From contig OZ005649.1 of assembly GCA_963930645.1 (NCBI GenBank), positions 41,506,664 through 41,570,663 on the forward strand: a DNA stretch of 64,000 nt, given 5' to 3'. The position numbers were made by a program, and so were the translations under genes. The notes under the pieces were generated by a model, which was not told the DNA's origin, searched no databases, and saw nothing but the letters and a program-made list of their open reading frames with translations. Of this stretch, positions 53,560 through 64,000 are shown in pieces. Position 1 is the first letter of the stretch, and each line of letters begins with the position of its first letter. Origin of the DNA: Salticus scenicus (Eukaryota > Arthropoda > Arachnida > Araneae > Salticidae).

Positions 53560-54430
53560 GTGGACATTTTTTTATATATAATAGAATAAATAAATCGCTT
53601 GGGATAACCCATAGCAGTTTTAATTAAATGGTTAATATTTTTGTTTTTGCACTGAGATGAACAAAGTCTATGCATGCGAAATAGATGATTAAGAATGATA
53701 TTTCTGTATACAGATAAATGAAGACAAGAATTGAAATGTGTAAATAATTTTACTTTAAAACAAAAATCTTTTCGTTTATCATACAGATCAGTAGATGTTT
53801 AACCACCATTAAATTTAAGCTTTAAATCTAAAAAACTAATGCAATTATTGTTAATAAAATTATGTGTTTGAGTAAGGTGAGAGGAATATTGAAATGTTAA
53901 TGAAGATGGAGTAGAATTATTAACATAAGAAATTATAATATCGTCAATGTGTCTATAAAAAAATGACATTATCATTACAGAAACTTTGTTCATAATGGTA
54001 TAGATATAAGTCAGCTAACAAACTCGAGCTGCATCCTCCTTGTGGGATACCGACCTTTTGGATATAAAAAGTGTTATTATGTAGAACATAATTATTATGA
54101 ATAATAAAATTTAAAAGGGTCTTAAAAGAAGCTGCACAAAAGTATTTAGGAAGAGAAAGTTCACTTTTAAAACGCACATAAAGGTTGTAAATGATTTGAT
54201 GAAGATCGGTTAAATTAATATTATTAAACAAGTCAGCAAAATCATGAGTAATAATTTCAGTAACACTGTTCAGAGTTTGTACTATTTCTTTGAGTTGATA
54301 GCTGTTTTTAAGACAGTAGACATTGTTGGATTTACTTATTAAGCTATAAATTTGTTTAAGAATGTCTAGGAGGATTTTATTAGCATTATTGTTGTATGTA
54401 TTACAACCAGTAGTTACAGTTCTAAATAAA
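53560..54430 (-). pseudogene. Penelope-like reverse transcriptase, degenerate
   Basis: On the minus strand from about 54425, one frame reads TVTTGCNTYNNNANKILL, then HDFADLFNNINLTDLHQII (first RT Asp), SFKTLLNFIIHNNYVLHN, and VGIPQGGCSSSLLADLYLYHYE, the 'GIPxG...PLLADLYL' box of Penelope-like and related reverse transcriptases. After a one-base slip in a T run (near 53961) it continues RHIDDIIIS, the catalytic box with His in place of the usual aromatic residue, then CISFLDLKLKFNGG, a TAA near 53799, and further DLYDKRKDFCFKV and AMGYPKRFI down to about 53580. Overall it is an RT core without a visible GIY-YIG endonuclease. At least one frameshift and one stop make it inactive. Confidence 0.8.
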
Positions 54431-55188
54431 TATATATATATTTACAAGAAATACAACAAAATCTGATACTTATTTCAAAAAATTTTATTTTATTTTGTAT
54501 ATTGTATATTAAAAATACAGGTGCAGAAAAAAATACTATACTAGAAAATATTTATGATCAAGTTTTGTAAAACATATTTTCATGTAATAAAAACTTATAA
54601 TTACATCTTTTAAAAGATATCGTCTTTTGCTTCCTAATATAATTCGGTTTCTAGTTCATTTGTATAAGAAATCAAAGTACAGAATATGTTAATATATTTT
54701 TGGAATTATTATGAACGGAAAATATTATTATAATAATATAGGAGATTATTATTAATTTTGTTGATATTGTTGTTACATTTATAATTTAATTTAAACAGTA
54801 CAATTTATTTTTTCTTAAAATTTGTTTGAAATATGTAGGCTGATATTGTTTCAGACCTGCACCACAATCTTCCAATGTCCATCGAATAATTTTTATTCAA
54901 GCTGAATATTTCACAAATGATATACTTATGTGAAGGAGAACCTAATATATCTTATGATAGTATTGTTAGAAAACATCAAGGAATATTAGTATTGTTAAAA
55001 TACTAGTTTAGTTGTGATTGCGTGTACTGAATTAATATATATATATATAAGATGAAACAAAATAATTAACCAGTTACATGTAAAGTACATAATTACATAA
55101 AAGATTAATATTATTTAATAGTGAAGCATCTGGTTAAATTTTTAACGTAAATCTATATTTCAATGCTGACACAAGATAAAACAAAAAC
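54431..55188. other. Unassigned DNA upstream of the RT relic
   Basis: AT-rich; may hold the missing 5' part of the Penelope-like element, but no motif is legible. Confidence 0.4.
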
Positions 55189-55201
55189 TATAAAGGGGTT
55201 A

Positions 55202-55415
55202 GAAAAATGTTAAAACTTCTTCACACACCATAAATTTTAAGTCAGCACAACCGGTTTCGAAAGGACGTAACCTTTCTTCATCAGGTGCAAACATGTGCTA
55301 CTGCCTTGGAAGCAAAAGCAAGACTGAGGCAGTCTTGTGCTGACTTAAAATTTATGGTGTGTGAAGAAGTTTTAACATTTTTCTATAGATTGTACGCCAG
55401 TTTTTGAATTTAGTT
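55202..55415. mobile_element. Snapback element with 13-bp TSD, Penelope-like
   Basis: Perfect 50-bp inverted repeat (55201-55250 / 55335-55384), a unique loop and a one-sided tail of about 30 bp (GATTGTACGCCAGTTTTTG). TATAAAGGGGTTA is duplicated at 55189-55201 and 55416-55428. Same layout as 23930, 25327 and 30645. Confidence 0.85.
55243..55290 (-). ncRNA. Hammerhead-ribozyme-like motif
   Basis: On the minus strand: GCAC, CTGATGA (55284-55278), one extra A, stem II GAAAGG...CCTTTC (6 bp), GAAAC (55258-55254), minimal stem III CCGG, then TT before GTGC, which pairs with GCAC as stem I. The same arrangement as at 25375, including one extra base after CTGATGA. Confidence 0.6.
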
Positions 55416-55621
55416 TATAAAGGGGTTATTGACCTAATCTCACATATTTTGAAATTTCTGAATATTTATAGCTTGTCTGAAATGAAAGAATTTTCAAATG
55501 GAATATTAATAAAAACAATATTGTTTCAATATGTTTTATATTATTTACACTGAATTAAATAAGAATGTGTCGAAGTAAATTAAAACTAATAATCTATGTA
55601 TATGAAAAATACTTAATAATA

Positions 55622-55814
55622 CAGAGCTGCCAACCTAATCCGGCAAATTGTTAACGCCTATTGAAAAACGCCCCTTTTTCTACACCACTTAATTTTTAGA
55701 GCAATTCTTTTCAAATGTATCTATGATGAATTAAGTAGAAAAATACTCTAAAAATTAAGTGGTGTAGAAAAAGGGGCGGTACTAACAATTTGCCGGATTA
55801 GGTTGGCAGCTCTG
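55622..55814. mobile_element. Family A element, CAGAGCTGCC subtype
   Basis: Almost identical to 6597-6789; ATAATA at 55616-55621 and 55815-55820. Confidence 0.92.
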
Positions 55815-55820
55815 ATAATA

Positions 55821-56409
55821 TAATATATTACTGTTATTTATTAGTTAAACATCTGATTGATATTTCAAGAAAAATGATTACTCAGTATTCGTACAGGATA
55901 AAAAAATAAAAAAATAAAAATAAAGATAAAGATACTATTGACCTGATTTGACATTGTTTTGAATTTATGCATATTTATAGCTTTGTCCGAAATAAAAGAA
56001 ACATATATTTAAAATATATTGATATATATTTGACGTTTGGATCACGTCCAAATGCGATCAGGATATATTTCAATAATAGAAGCAACGAACTTTGTCACTT
56101 TTGAACTTTGATCCATTTTCACTAAAATTTATCACATTTCAGCAGTGTTTTATGATAACAGAAAAATTTTTAAACTTTAGAAACTCCTTTAACCAAAAGG
56201 AAAAAAAAAAAAAAAACTGCAAACAACATTAACTGTATAAAATAATACTTCATTAGAAAAGTTGCAGAAACACTTTTCATCTTCATCTATAGCTTTTAAT
56301 ACTTAATTTTTTTTTTTTTTAATCTTATTGTTTATGCATATGTAATACGAATATTATATATATATAGAGAGAGAGAGAGAGTAATAGATAGAGATAGAGA
56401 TATTCATAT
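55821..56409. other. Unassigned DNA
   Basis: AT-rich with poly-A/T and a (GA)n tract at 56366-56400. Confidence 0.6.
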
Positions 56410-56623
56410 CACACTTGACAACCATATCATTATGAACCGTACAACTTTTAGTACCCGCCTTTTTCCTTCAAACCAATAATTTTTTAGAGTAATTTTAGTC
56501 TTATTTAATCGTAACAACATTTGGAGAGAATCACTCTAAAAATATAGTGGTGTGAGAAAAGGGGCGTTTTTTCAGGGGGTGTTAACAATTGCACGGTTAT
56601 TAATGAGATGGTTGGTAAGTATG
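56410..56623. mobile_element. Family A palindromic element
   Basis: CACACTTGACAACCATATC ... GAGATGGTTGGTAAGTATG; flanks TCATAT / TAATAT (one mismatch). Close to 6256-6461. Confidence 0.85.
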
Positions 56624-56793
56624 TAATATGGATATAGATCAAGTTTTTCATACAGAGAAATTTGAATAACACTATTTTTATAGAGTATTTCCATTTGACT
56701 AATTGTTGATGTTCATGTTCGTTAGTATCTATTAAAAAAAGTACTATAAAAATTACGGTGACCAAATTTTTGCTTGTACACACCTTGATACAT

Positions 56794-56834
<41 letters not shown>

Positions 56835-56880
56835 ATAGATATAGTCATATGTCGTGAAACTGCTCAAAATAATGCAGTTG

Positions 56881-57073
56881 CATACTTGTCAACCTAATAC
56901 GGAAGATTGTTAGTTCCGCCCCTTTCCGCCTATTTTTTTACACCGGTCAATTTTTAGAGTACTTTTCTTCTTATTTAATTCTAAATATATTTGAAGAGAA
57001 TTACTTTAAAAATTAAGTGGTGTACAATAAGGGGCGGGAATTAACAATCTTCCGGGATAGGTTGGCAAGTATG
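56881..57073. mobile_element. Family A palindromic element
   Basis: CATACTTGTCAACCTAATAC ... GGTTGGCAAGTATG; flanks CAGTTG / CAGTTA. Close to 14533-14725. A (TA)n tract precedes it. Confidence 0.88.
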
Positions 57074-57825
57074 CAGTTATATATTTCGTTTGCCGATTTG
57101 CCGTTATTCCGCGATGCTTCCACCACTACATTCATTTAGTAATTTTTTCTTTAATTAATCATGGAATCCAATTACAAAAGATTCCTATGAAAATTAAAGT
57201 GGCAGAAGAATCATGGGAAACGTGCGGAAAGTAGACACTCTGCTTCTACCTTGAAATACGTGTTCGAAATTTAACCATACATTTTTAAACAATTATTTTA
57301 ATATATGTTTGCTAAAATTCTCATTTTTTTTTCTAATTGCTTTATAAATGTATAAATTTTGATTTAAAGGTATTATTATTCCAGTTGTGGATTAATGTTA
57401 GATTTCCATCATTTTTAAAAATGCATTTTTCAATTTTCGTTTTTCATATAAGGCTATTTAATAATGCAAGTGTCGCACACGCGTTGTTCAGAAAATTATT
57501 ATATTTGTGGATTTTTTTAATTACTTAATCTAAAAAAAAATAAGGGATGTTCATTATTGAAGAATAGTTGTATTTAAAATATTAGCAGTTGCAACGCCTG
57601 TATCATAACTATAAACTTTTACGTTTTTTTTTTTTTTTTTTTTTTTTTGACACAGAAACATTTTAATGGAATTTTTCTATATATTTTTGCAACAGTTTTA
57701 CCTAATTAATTATACTAAAAATCTCTGTGAAAATTTCCGGTTGTTAAAAAGTATAAATTTAGTAATTATGCTGCATAGTCATGTCTATCATACAACGGTA
57801 ATAAAATCCACATAAAGAATACATA
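57074..57825. other. Unassigned DNA
   Basis: AT-rich; poly-T at 57625-57648. No gene. Confidence 0.6.
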
Positions 57826-57831
57826 CTTGCC

Positions 57832-58023
57832 AACATCCTAATTTATATTCCGTAGTGTCCTTAGTCCCACCCTTTTTTCCACATCAGTAAATTTTTAGAG
57901 TAATATTCTTCAAATGCAATTACGATTAAATAAGAAGAAAAATACTCTAAAAAGAAACTGGTGTGTAAAAGAAGGCGGGGCCAAATATAATACGGAATAT
58001 TAATTAGTATATTTGCAAGTATG
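57832..58023. mobile_element. Family A palindromic element, 6-bp TSD
   Basis: CATACTTGCCAACATCC ... ATATTTGCAAGTATG, flanked by AGAATA at 57826-57831 and 58024-58029. Close to 28799. Confidence 0.92.
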
Positions 58024-58029
58024 AGAATA

Positions 58030-59154
58030 TCTTCCACTTCGGATCTCGAAAATTTCCTGACACTTTCTGTACTATACGTTTCTTCAAATATCTCAAAAAT
58101 TAGAGGAGATCTGTGTACCTAGGGCCGTCATATACCTAAGGCAAAGCCACTTTATTTGAATAATATTTAGTTGTAAGTTTTACTCCTCACGTGGGGCAGT
58201 AACAATGCCAGTTGCTATTTTCTCAGCCACTTTGAAATCTTTGAGTAGAAAGTTACTACTATTTATCAGTAGGAAAATGTTTTATATGGTCTGAAGTAAA
58301 ATTTTGCAGCTCATCCATTTTATTGTTTTATAAAAGCATGCCAAATACTTTTGTTTCATTTCTTGTTCATGTTTTGCTTGTTATATTAGATATTAAAGGA
58401 GGTAGTAAATAAGTCTATTTTTCATCTGAGGTTTTTTTTTTTTTTTTTTCTGAAGACATTTTAAATGAAATTACCTAGCCTACCTAGGGCCACATAGCTA
58501 ACTTCTTATACAACAGCCATTGCCTTATTTACAATTATAATCATATTCTTTATGTTGTTATCATTTTATTGCAAAAATTTTTCATAATTAAGTAGTGGAA
58601 AAAGGTAATTATTTAACATTGCGGAAAACATTGTAAAATCCTATCCTTTGGTCTTTACTCCTCTAAATATTCTAACGGAACTTTCGGATGTTTTGTGCAT
58701 GGCCAATGGTTCAAAAATATTTTCATCGATGATGAATATTTGACTTCAAATGTGACCGACTACCAAAATCCCTCCATAAATTGCCAAAATATTGATTTTT
58801 CTTTAAAAGAAAGTGAGTAAATAATGATGAAACTTAGCGTTTCTGCATCAAACTCTGTTTCTTGTCCTGCAGAATTTTCGAAGCCTTCGACATCTAATTC
58901 CATCTCATGTTTGATGCCTCAACGGCAACGACATTTTTAAGAAGCAAGAGCTATTACATAAATAATATTATAGTTTTAAAAAATTAAAGAACACGCTTTC
59001 ATAGAAATGTGAACTAAAAAGCTCAAAACATCTATTTTAGTATTAAAATGCAGGGTAAGAGAAAATCGTGTGAGTGATACACCATAATATTTACATACAT
59101 TTAAATCTTTAATTAAAATAATTTAAAATTAAACAAAAACCATTTTTAAAAAAT
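58030..59154. other. Unassigned DNA; repeat J fragment
   Basis: 59035-59090 on the minus strand matches the J start (GTATCACTCACACGATTTTC). The rest has no recognised feature. Confidence 0.45.
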
Positions 59155-59232
59155 CTTCCCTGACTGGGCTCGAATGCCAGACCTTTAGTTTCGTAGCTTG
59201 GAGCTTTACCTCACAGCCACAGCGTTTACGTA
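59155..59232 (-). mobile_element. tRNA-like SINE head
   Basis: Minus strand: GCTGTGGCTGTGAGGTAAAG (A-box-like), an arm with AAGCTACGAAACT, and GGCATTCGAGCC (B-box-like) ending CAGTCAGGG. This resembles a tRNA-derived SINE head. It lacks clean stems, so it is not a functional tRNA gene. Confidence 0.5.
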
Positions 59233-59235
59233 GGG

Positions 59236-59695
59236 AAAGTCTTTTTCACAATATAGATTTTTTGTTTGCTACCAGAGAGGTTACATACAAGCACATATAC
59301 AAGCATACATACAAACATACATACAAGTGAAGCTAATAAAAGTGTGTTAAAAAAGAGGTCGCTGAAAATCAGGAAGACGTAGAATCCTGACACACTCTAG
59401 AAAAGTCACTGTACGCAGCTCAGTTTCGAATTTGCTTTTCAATGTTCAATAATTTATGACAATACTTATAATTTACTAATAGTTTGGCACATTGCAATTT
59501 AAATATTTCTTATGTGATAAATAAATGTATCAGCTGATAGTGTTTCTGCTATAAAATAAATGTTTCTATGTTTATTGTCTATTTATTACGTAGATAAATC
59601 TATTTTTCAGGGGACGGTCCTATGTACAAGGCAGGGTACAAGGCTTAGTGCAGGGGAAGGATCGTACTTTCCGCTTTTTCTCAGGACACTCTTTA
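59236..59695. other. Unassigned DNA
   Basis: Short (ATACAAGC/ATACATAC)n tandem at 59285-59330; otherwise nothing. Confidence 0.5.
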
Positions 59696-59845
59696 CACTG
59701 TTAAAAAAAATGCAACTTTGCTACCAGAAATTCTCTGCAATTACAGAAAAATACGTTTTGTCAACGCAATTTTTCCGTAATTTACGTCTTTTTTCTCAAA
59801 TTACAGAGAATTTCTGGCAGCAAAGTTACATTTTTTTTAACAGTG
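59696..59845. mobile_element. 150-bp palindromic MITE, TA target
   Basis: CACTGTTAAAAAAAATGCAA ... its reverse complement, TA at 59694-59695 and 59846-59847. Related in its ends (CACTGTTAAAAAAA) to the MITE at 7400. Confidence 0.88.
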
Positions 59846-59847
59846 TA

Positions 59848-60249
59848 GACATAGGAAATTATTGCCTATTTTGTCACTTCTAATTTCACGCAGAAATACT
59901 TCTGTTATATTTATAATGATGTGTCATGATTATATAGGATAGAGATTACACAGTCCTGCAAAAAAATACTTTTTGAAAATTGTTTTAACTTTGATGACTG
60001 ATTCTTACGTTATTTTTGGTGCTGATTCCAAAAATGAATTCCAATTTGTTCTGTCACGTAAGGATTTTTTACAAAGTGATTGCATATTATCATGGAAACA
60101 GTTGAAATTGCAAAATTTTGACATTTTATTTAAATTCCGTTAAGTATTAAACACATACAAATTACAATTATATCTAAGTTCAAATAATTTTTTAGTATAT
60201 ATAGAAAGTTACAAGTCCTTATAATAACTTTTTTTTTTTTTTTTTTACC
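59848..60249. other. Unassigned DNA
   Basis: AT-rich; poly-T at 60228-60246. May include the 3' flank of the neighbouring pseudogene. Confidence 0.5.
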
Positions 60250-61304
60250 TCAAATGTCTTTTCCACTTTTCCTTTCGTGGAAATTGCTGGGATTGTCTCT
60301 TTGCAGCATCCAGCAGTAGTCGGCAATCATACTGACATTCCATTTTCCTTGATATCGCTTTTCCATTTCCTTTATATCTTCAAGAAATCTTTCACCCTGT
60401 TCCTCACTAACTGCTCCTAAATTTTCAGGAAAATAATCCAGGTGTGAATCAAAAAAATGAACTTTTAAGCTCATACTACAACCTAAAATACTGAAATTTT
60501 GATCATTTCTTCTACAATAGATTTGTAGTTAGGGTCTTTCTTGTTTCCAAGAAAACTAGTAATAACAAGTTTCAAAAATTTCCAGGCTTCTCTTTCGTTT
60601 TTTTCCATTTTCTTCTCAAAATTTTCATCTTTCATCATTTTCCTGATATCAGGCCCCACAAACACACCTTCTTTAAGTTTTTGTTCGGATAAACCAGGGA
60701 ACTGACCACAAAGATATTTGAAGCATTCACCTTCTTTTGGTAAAGCCTTGACAAATTGTTTTATAAGACCTAACTTGATGTGAAGCGGTGGAAGTAACAC
60801 TTTTTTTGGATCAACCAGATTTTTTCTTTGAATATTTTTGACCCCAGGATCTAATGTCTTCCTGATTGGCCATTCTTTCTTAATATAATGTTGTTTTCTG
60901 TCTCGGCTGTCCCATTCACAAAGAAAACAAGGGGATTTCGTGTATCCTTTCTGCTGCCCAAGTAACATTGCAATTATTTTAAGATCACCGCAAACTGTCC
61001 ATTCGTGATCTGAATATGATAGTTTATTTAGAATTAAATCAATATTTTCGTAAACTTCTTTCAAATGTACTGAATATCCAACAGGAACAGATGCATACTC
61101 ATTTTCATTATGCAATAGTACTGCTTTAAGACTTCTTTTTGACGAATCGATAAAAAGTCTCCATTCTTCAGGTTTATTTTCAATTTTGAAATTTTTTTTG
61201 AGGCCTGGAATATCACTACAATAAACAAGTTCACCAGCTTGAGAAAAATACGGAATAAACTCTTTTTCTCTGTACCGAAACCAAGAAAATGAAGTACCAG
61301 GAGC
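60250..61304 (-). pseudogene. Transposase-like ORF family (copy 1), one frameshift
   Basis: On the minus strand a frame opens near 61304 at the edge of an A-rich tandem tract (APGTSFSWFRYREKEF). It continues through WRLFIDSSKRSLKAVLLHN, WTVCGDLKIIAMLLGQQKGY, CFLCEWDSRDRKQHY, LLPPLHIKLGLIKQFVKALP, and FKYLCGQFPGLSEQKLKEG, to about 60490. There one A appears to be missing from an A run, and the frame shifts into GCSMSLKVHFFDSHLDYFPE and ADYCWMLQRD, ending at 60250. Apart from this slip it is open for about 350 codons, so it decayed recently. A copy of the C-terminal part lies at 45476. The two acidic/CxxC blocks could belong to an RNase H-like nuclease fold, but that is a guess; I do not assign a superfamily. 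The N-terminus is missing. The family is multi-copy in animal genomes in my recollection. Confidence 0.8.
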
Positions 61305-61343
61305 AAAAAAAAAAAAGTATAGAGCAAAAAAAAAAAAGTATAG

Positions 61344-61374
<31 letters not shown>
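61298..61374. repeat. Short tandem repeat of ~21 bp
   Basis: Units of GTATAGAGC plus about 12 As, repeated three times, ending in poly-A. It abuts the 5' edge of the pseudogene. Confidence 0.9.
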
Positions 61375-61377
<3 letters not shown>

Positions 61378-62226
61378 GAAGTAAAAATTAATACTATTTT
61401 GTCTTAAAACTTGCAGATCGGAATATAAATATGCGTATACAATAAAGAGCAGAGAAAGACACTAAAAAATTTAAATGGGGAGTAGAGAAAAGGTCAGTGA
61501 AAAGGGGTGGGAGAAAGGATGAAGGACAGACACGGGCATAGGACAACTCCGCCGAAAAATTTATCAGCTGTTTCCCCCAGCAGGACAACTCCGCCGCATT
61601 CTTTTCTGCCGTTTTCCCTCGATAGGACAATTCCACCGAATGAGGGGGGAAGGCATTACCTTTGGCGAAATAAAAGTTGGCGAGAATGCTAAAACTTCAG
61701 GCATTCAACTTTTGTTAAAAATAAATACACAAAAGAATGGTAATAATCTATATATTAATTCGCAAACATGAAATTTGTTGTACGTTTTTAACATATTAAT
61801 TATGGGGGTAGAGGATTGAAAGTAGCATTGTTAGAAAGTTATGGTTAATGAGAATATAAGGGAAAAGAAAATCTCTTATTAGAATCTCAAAGAGGCATTC
61901 AAAAATACCTTTATTTTTATGCACTTTTTCATTTTATACACGTAATCTTTGTATTAAAAATTTTTATAGAAGAAAGTTGTTCAATTTGTCAATTTCTTAA
62001 TTTGTATAGATGTAACTTCCCTATATTTTCAACTACAGATTTTTCATTTTATAAGGCAACAACCTTTAGAGTGTTAGAAATGCTTATTGACTAAACGAAT
62101 GCAAAACCGTAATTTAATACTATTGAACATGGAGGCAAATAATAATGAAAAAAAAAAAAAAAAGATTTAATTTATGATTTATTAGTTTTTATTATTATTA
62201 TTATTTATTCATTTATTTATGATGTA

Positions 62227-62263
<37 letters not shown>

Positions 62264-62439
62264 TTATTTATTTTTTTTTTTTAAATATAAAACGTAATGC
62301 ATTATAATTAACTGAAACTTGATTACTTATTTTTGAAAAGTGTATTTATTACTATATGCCGATTCATTATAAATGCATATTGGACGTAAAACGACACTGC
62401 TATGTACTGCAATTTAACTCTATTTACGGAAAGACCATA
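61375..62439. other. Unassigned DNA
   Basis: 61540-61640 has three spaced TAGGACAA(C/T)TCC(G/A)CCG-like phrases (GGACAACTCCGCCG twice, GGACAATTCCACCG), a short degenerate repeat. The rest is AT-rich with poly-T at 62230-62262. Confidence 0.5.
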
Positions 62440-62805
62440 TCAGTTTTTATGCTATATACCGGCAACAAAGTTTCTATATAAAATAGATATCATGAAAGAT
62501 AGTAGAGAAAATACTGTTTTTGGGTCAAACTTTTGAAATTGAGTTTTTGTTATATTTATACGTTGTGAAGTCCCCTGAATCCGAAAATCATGTTTTTGCG
62601 GTTGATCTATGTGCCTGTTATTAGCATATTCTAAGAACAAATAACAGCAGAAAGATCTAACTCGATATACTAAATCTGTATCGTATAGGAAAGCTGCACT
62701 AAAGTTTTCGTTGAGATCAAGCAAATGATTCGTGTTAGTATTCCAATTAGTATTTCTAGTATTAAATTGTACGGTAAGCCGTGTGAGTAACATACCAAAT
62801 TATTA
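62440..62805 (-). mobile_element. Repeat J, inverted copy
   Basis: Minus-strand counterpart of the last part of 20205-21170 plus the J start (GTTACTCACACGGCTTACCG). Keeps a 113-codon frame whose middle resembles that of the other copy. Confidence 0.6.
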
Positions 62806-63090
62806 TTAAACTGTTGGCATATTATTTCGATACAGACAGTATTCTTTGCTATTGAAATGATCAGAAGAAGAAAGTAAATGGATACAAACGTTCGTAGGTA
62901 TATGCATGGTTACGCAAGTAATAATCAATGAAACTATAATAATCAATTTATAATTCTTATTACTAAAAGTCGTTCGAGTTATTTGCGAACATTTCTGCTC
63001 CATAATTATCTTCTGTTCCATAATAATCTGTCGTCCATCATCGACCCAGAATACCATAATAAAATTCTATATACATTAATATGTGGGCTC

Positions 63091-63124
<34 letters not shown>

Positions 63125-64000
63125 GGGGGGTATTTTTCGTGGTAAAATTTTCTTTTTCTTTTTTTTTTTTTTTTCAGTCTCCCAACAAAATCAGTTATGT
63201 TACTAAAACCTATCTTCTGAATGTTCTTCCAATATCAACTAGTATGTTGTAACCACCATGAAACTTTTTCTACATTTTTTCCATATAAATTATTTAATAA
63301 AATTAATATTTATTAAAACTATTTTCCACGATATATACAGATGGCGATGATTTTCATCGCACAGAATTATTACTGTTGTTATTGCTGTTATTTATCACTG
63401 TTGAATAAAAAATTTAAGAAATTAAATTAAAGAAAATAAGTCAAGAAAATTTAATATAAATTAATATAAGTTAAGTAATATATAGTTGAATATTATGTTA
63501 AGTAAAGAAAATTTAATTTCTTATTTATCCTTTAATAATTTTGTAAATGTAATCGGAATAATTTAAACTAAGATGTAAATTTTTCTTAAGTTAATTTTTA
63601 CTTGAATTTTATGATATTCAAGTGCTATACGAAAATTAGAAATAAATTTATTAATACAATTAAATAATTGTCAAATAAAAGAACATATAATTATTTTGAA
63701 AAATAAAATTAAATGCATGTTTATGAGTAAAAATTTTTACTAATAATTTGGTTAAAATCTATTTTACTTTTACTATAAATGAATTTAATTTATTTATTCG
63801 CCGAAAATTTATATAGCAGACTCTTTTTTTATAGATACTGGTGTTAAATCTAATTTAAAAATTAAAAACGTTGGCAGGTATGCAGTACATTTACAGTATT
63901 TTTATTATTATTATAGATTTTACTGACAAAATATAGTTAAATAGATTTAATAAAGGAAAAAAACTCATAACTAATATTTTTATACATAAATATGAGCCTA
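62806..64000. other. Unassigned AT-rich DNA
   Basis: Poly-T tracts at 63092-63122 and 63150-63175. No gene or recognised repeat to the window end. Confidence 0.6.

Overview
The window looks like gene-poor, strongly AT-rich nuclear DNA of an animal, most likely an arthropod. This is inferred from the mobile-element mix (BEL/Pao, Jockey-type LINE, Penelope-like element, Tc1/mariner, pogo/Tigger, hAT, piggyBac-type and Helitron), the lack of any recognisable host exon, long homopolymer and TA/TAA tracts, and a 200-base N run typical of a eukaryotic assembly gap. I cannot name the species. No bacterial operon, CRISPR array or convincing host protein gene is visible. Nearly every long reading frame is a broken transposon protein or a shadow of repeated DNA.

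Layout. 0-11 kb: an inverted segmental duplication (about 0.39-1.4 kb against 7.3-10.4 kb), one arm of which was hit by a Helitron (7878-9809); between the arms lie a tRNA-type SINE and several palindromic MITEs. 11-24 kb: a second, direct copy of the duplicated unit (19.4-21.9 kb), a three-level nest (piggyBac-type MITE > palindromic MITE > Tc1 element with a transposase pseudogene, 12.2-14.3 kb), a deleted mariner, a hAT MITE, and a degenerate 'plant-type' mariner pseudogene (22.1-23.1 kb). 24-33.5 kb: a Jockey-type RT pseudogene split by a Penelope-like snapback insertion that carries hammerhead-like motifs, a multi-level MITE nest at 27.4-28.5 kb, and a tandem-repeat element inside a piggyBac-type MITE (31.0-33.1 kb). 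33.7-41.7 kb: a nearly intact, young BEL/Pao LTR retrotransposon inside a pogo/Tigger-like element inside a palindromic MITE. 42-64 kb: long stretches with nothing recognisable, broken by MITEs, a pogo-like deletion derivative, a Penelope-like RT pseudogene (53.6-54.4 kb) with a nearby hammerhead-like repeat, and a transposase-like ORF family present twice (45.5 kb, and 60.3-61.3 kb with one frameshift).

The elements do not form a pathway; they are layered insertions. Because many families occur both with and without insertions, the window supplies its own before/after comparisons, which allow target-site duplications to be read directly: TA for the mariner, pogo and MITE-B elements, TTAA or variants for the piggyBac-type, 8 bp for hAT, 12-14 bp for the snapback elements, 5 bp for BEL, A^T without duplication for the Helitron. 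The most distinctive object is a family of about 18 near-palindromic ~200-bp elements with 6-bp target duplications and a shared core ('family A' below).
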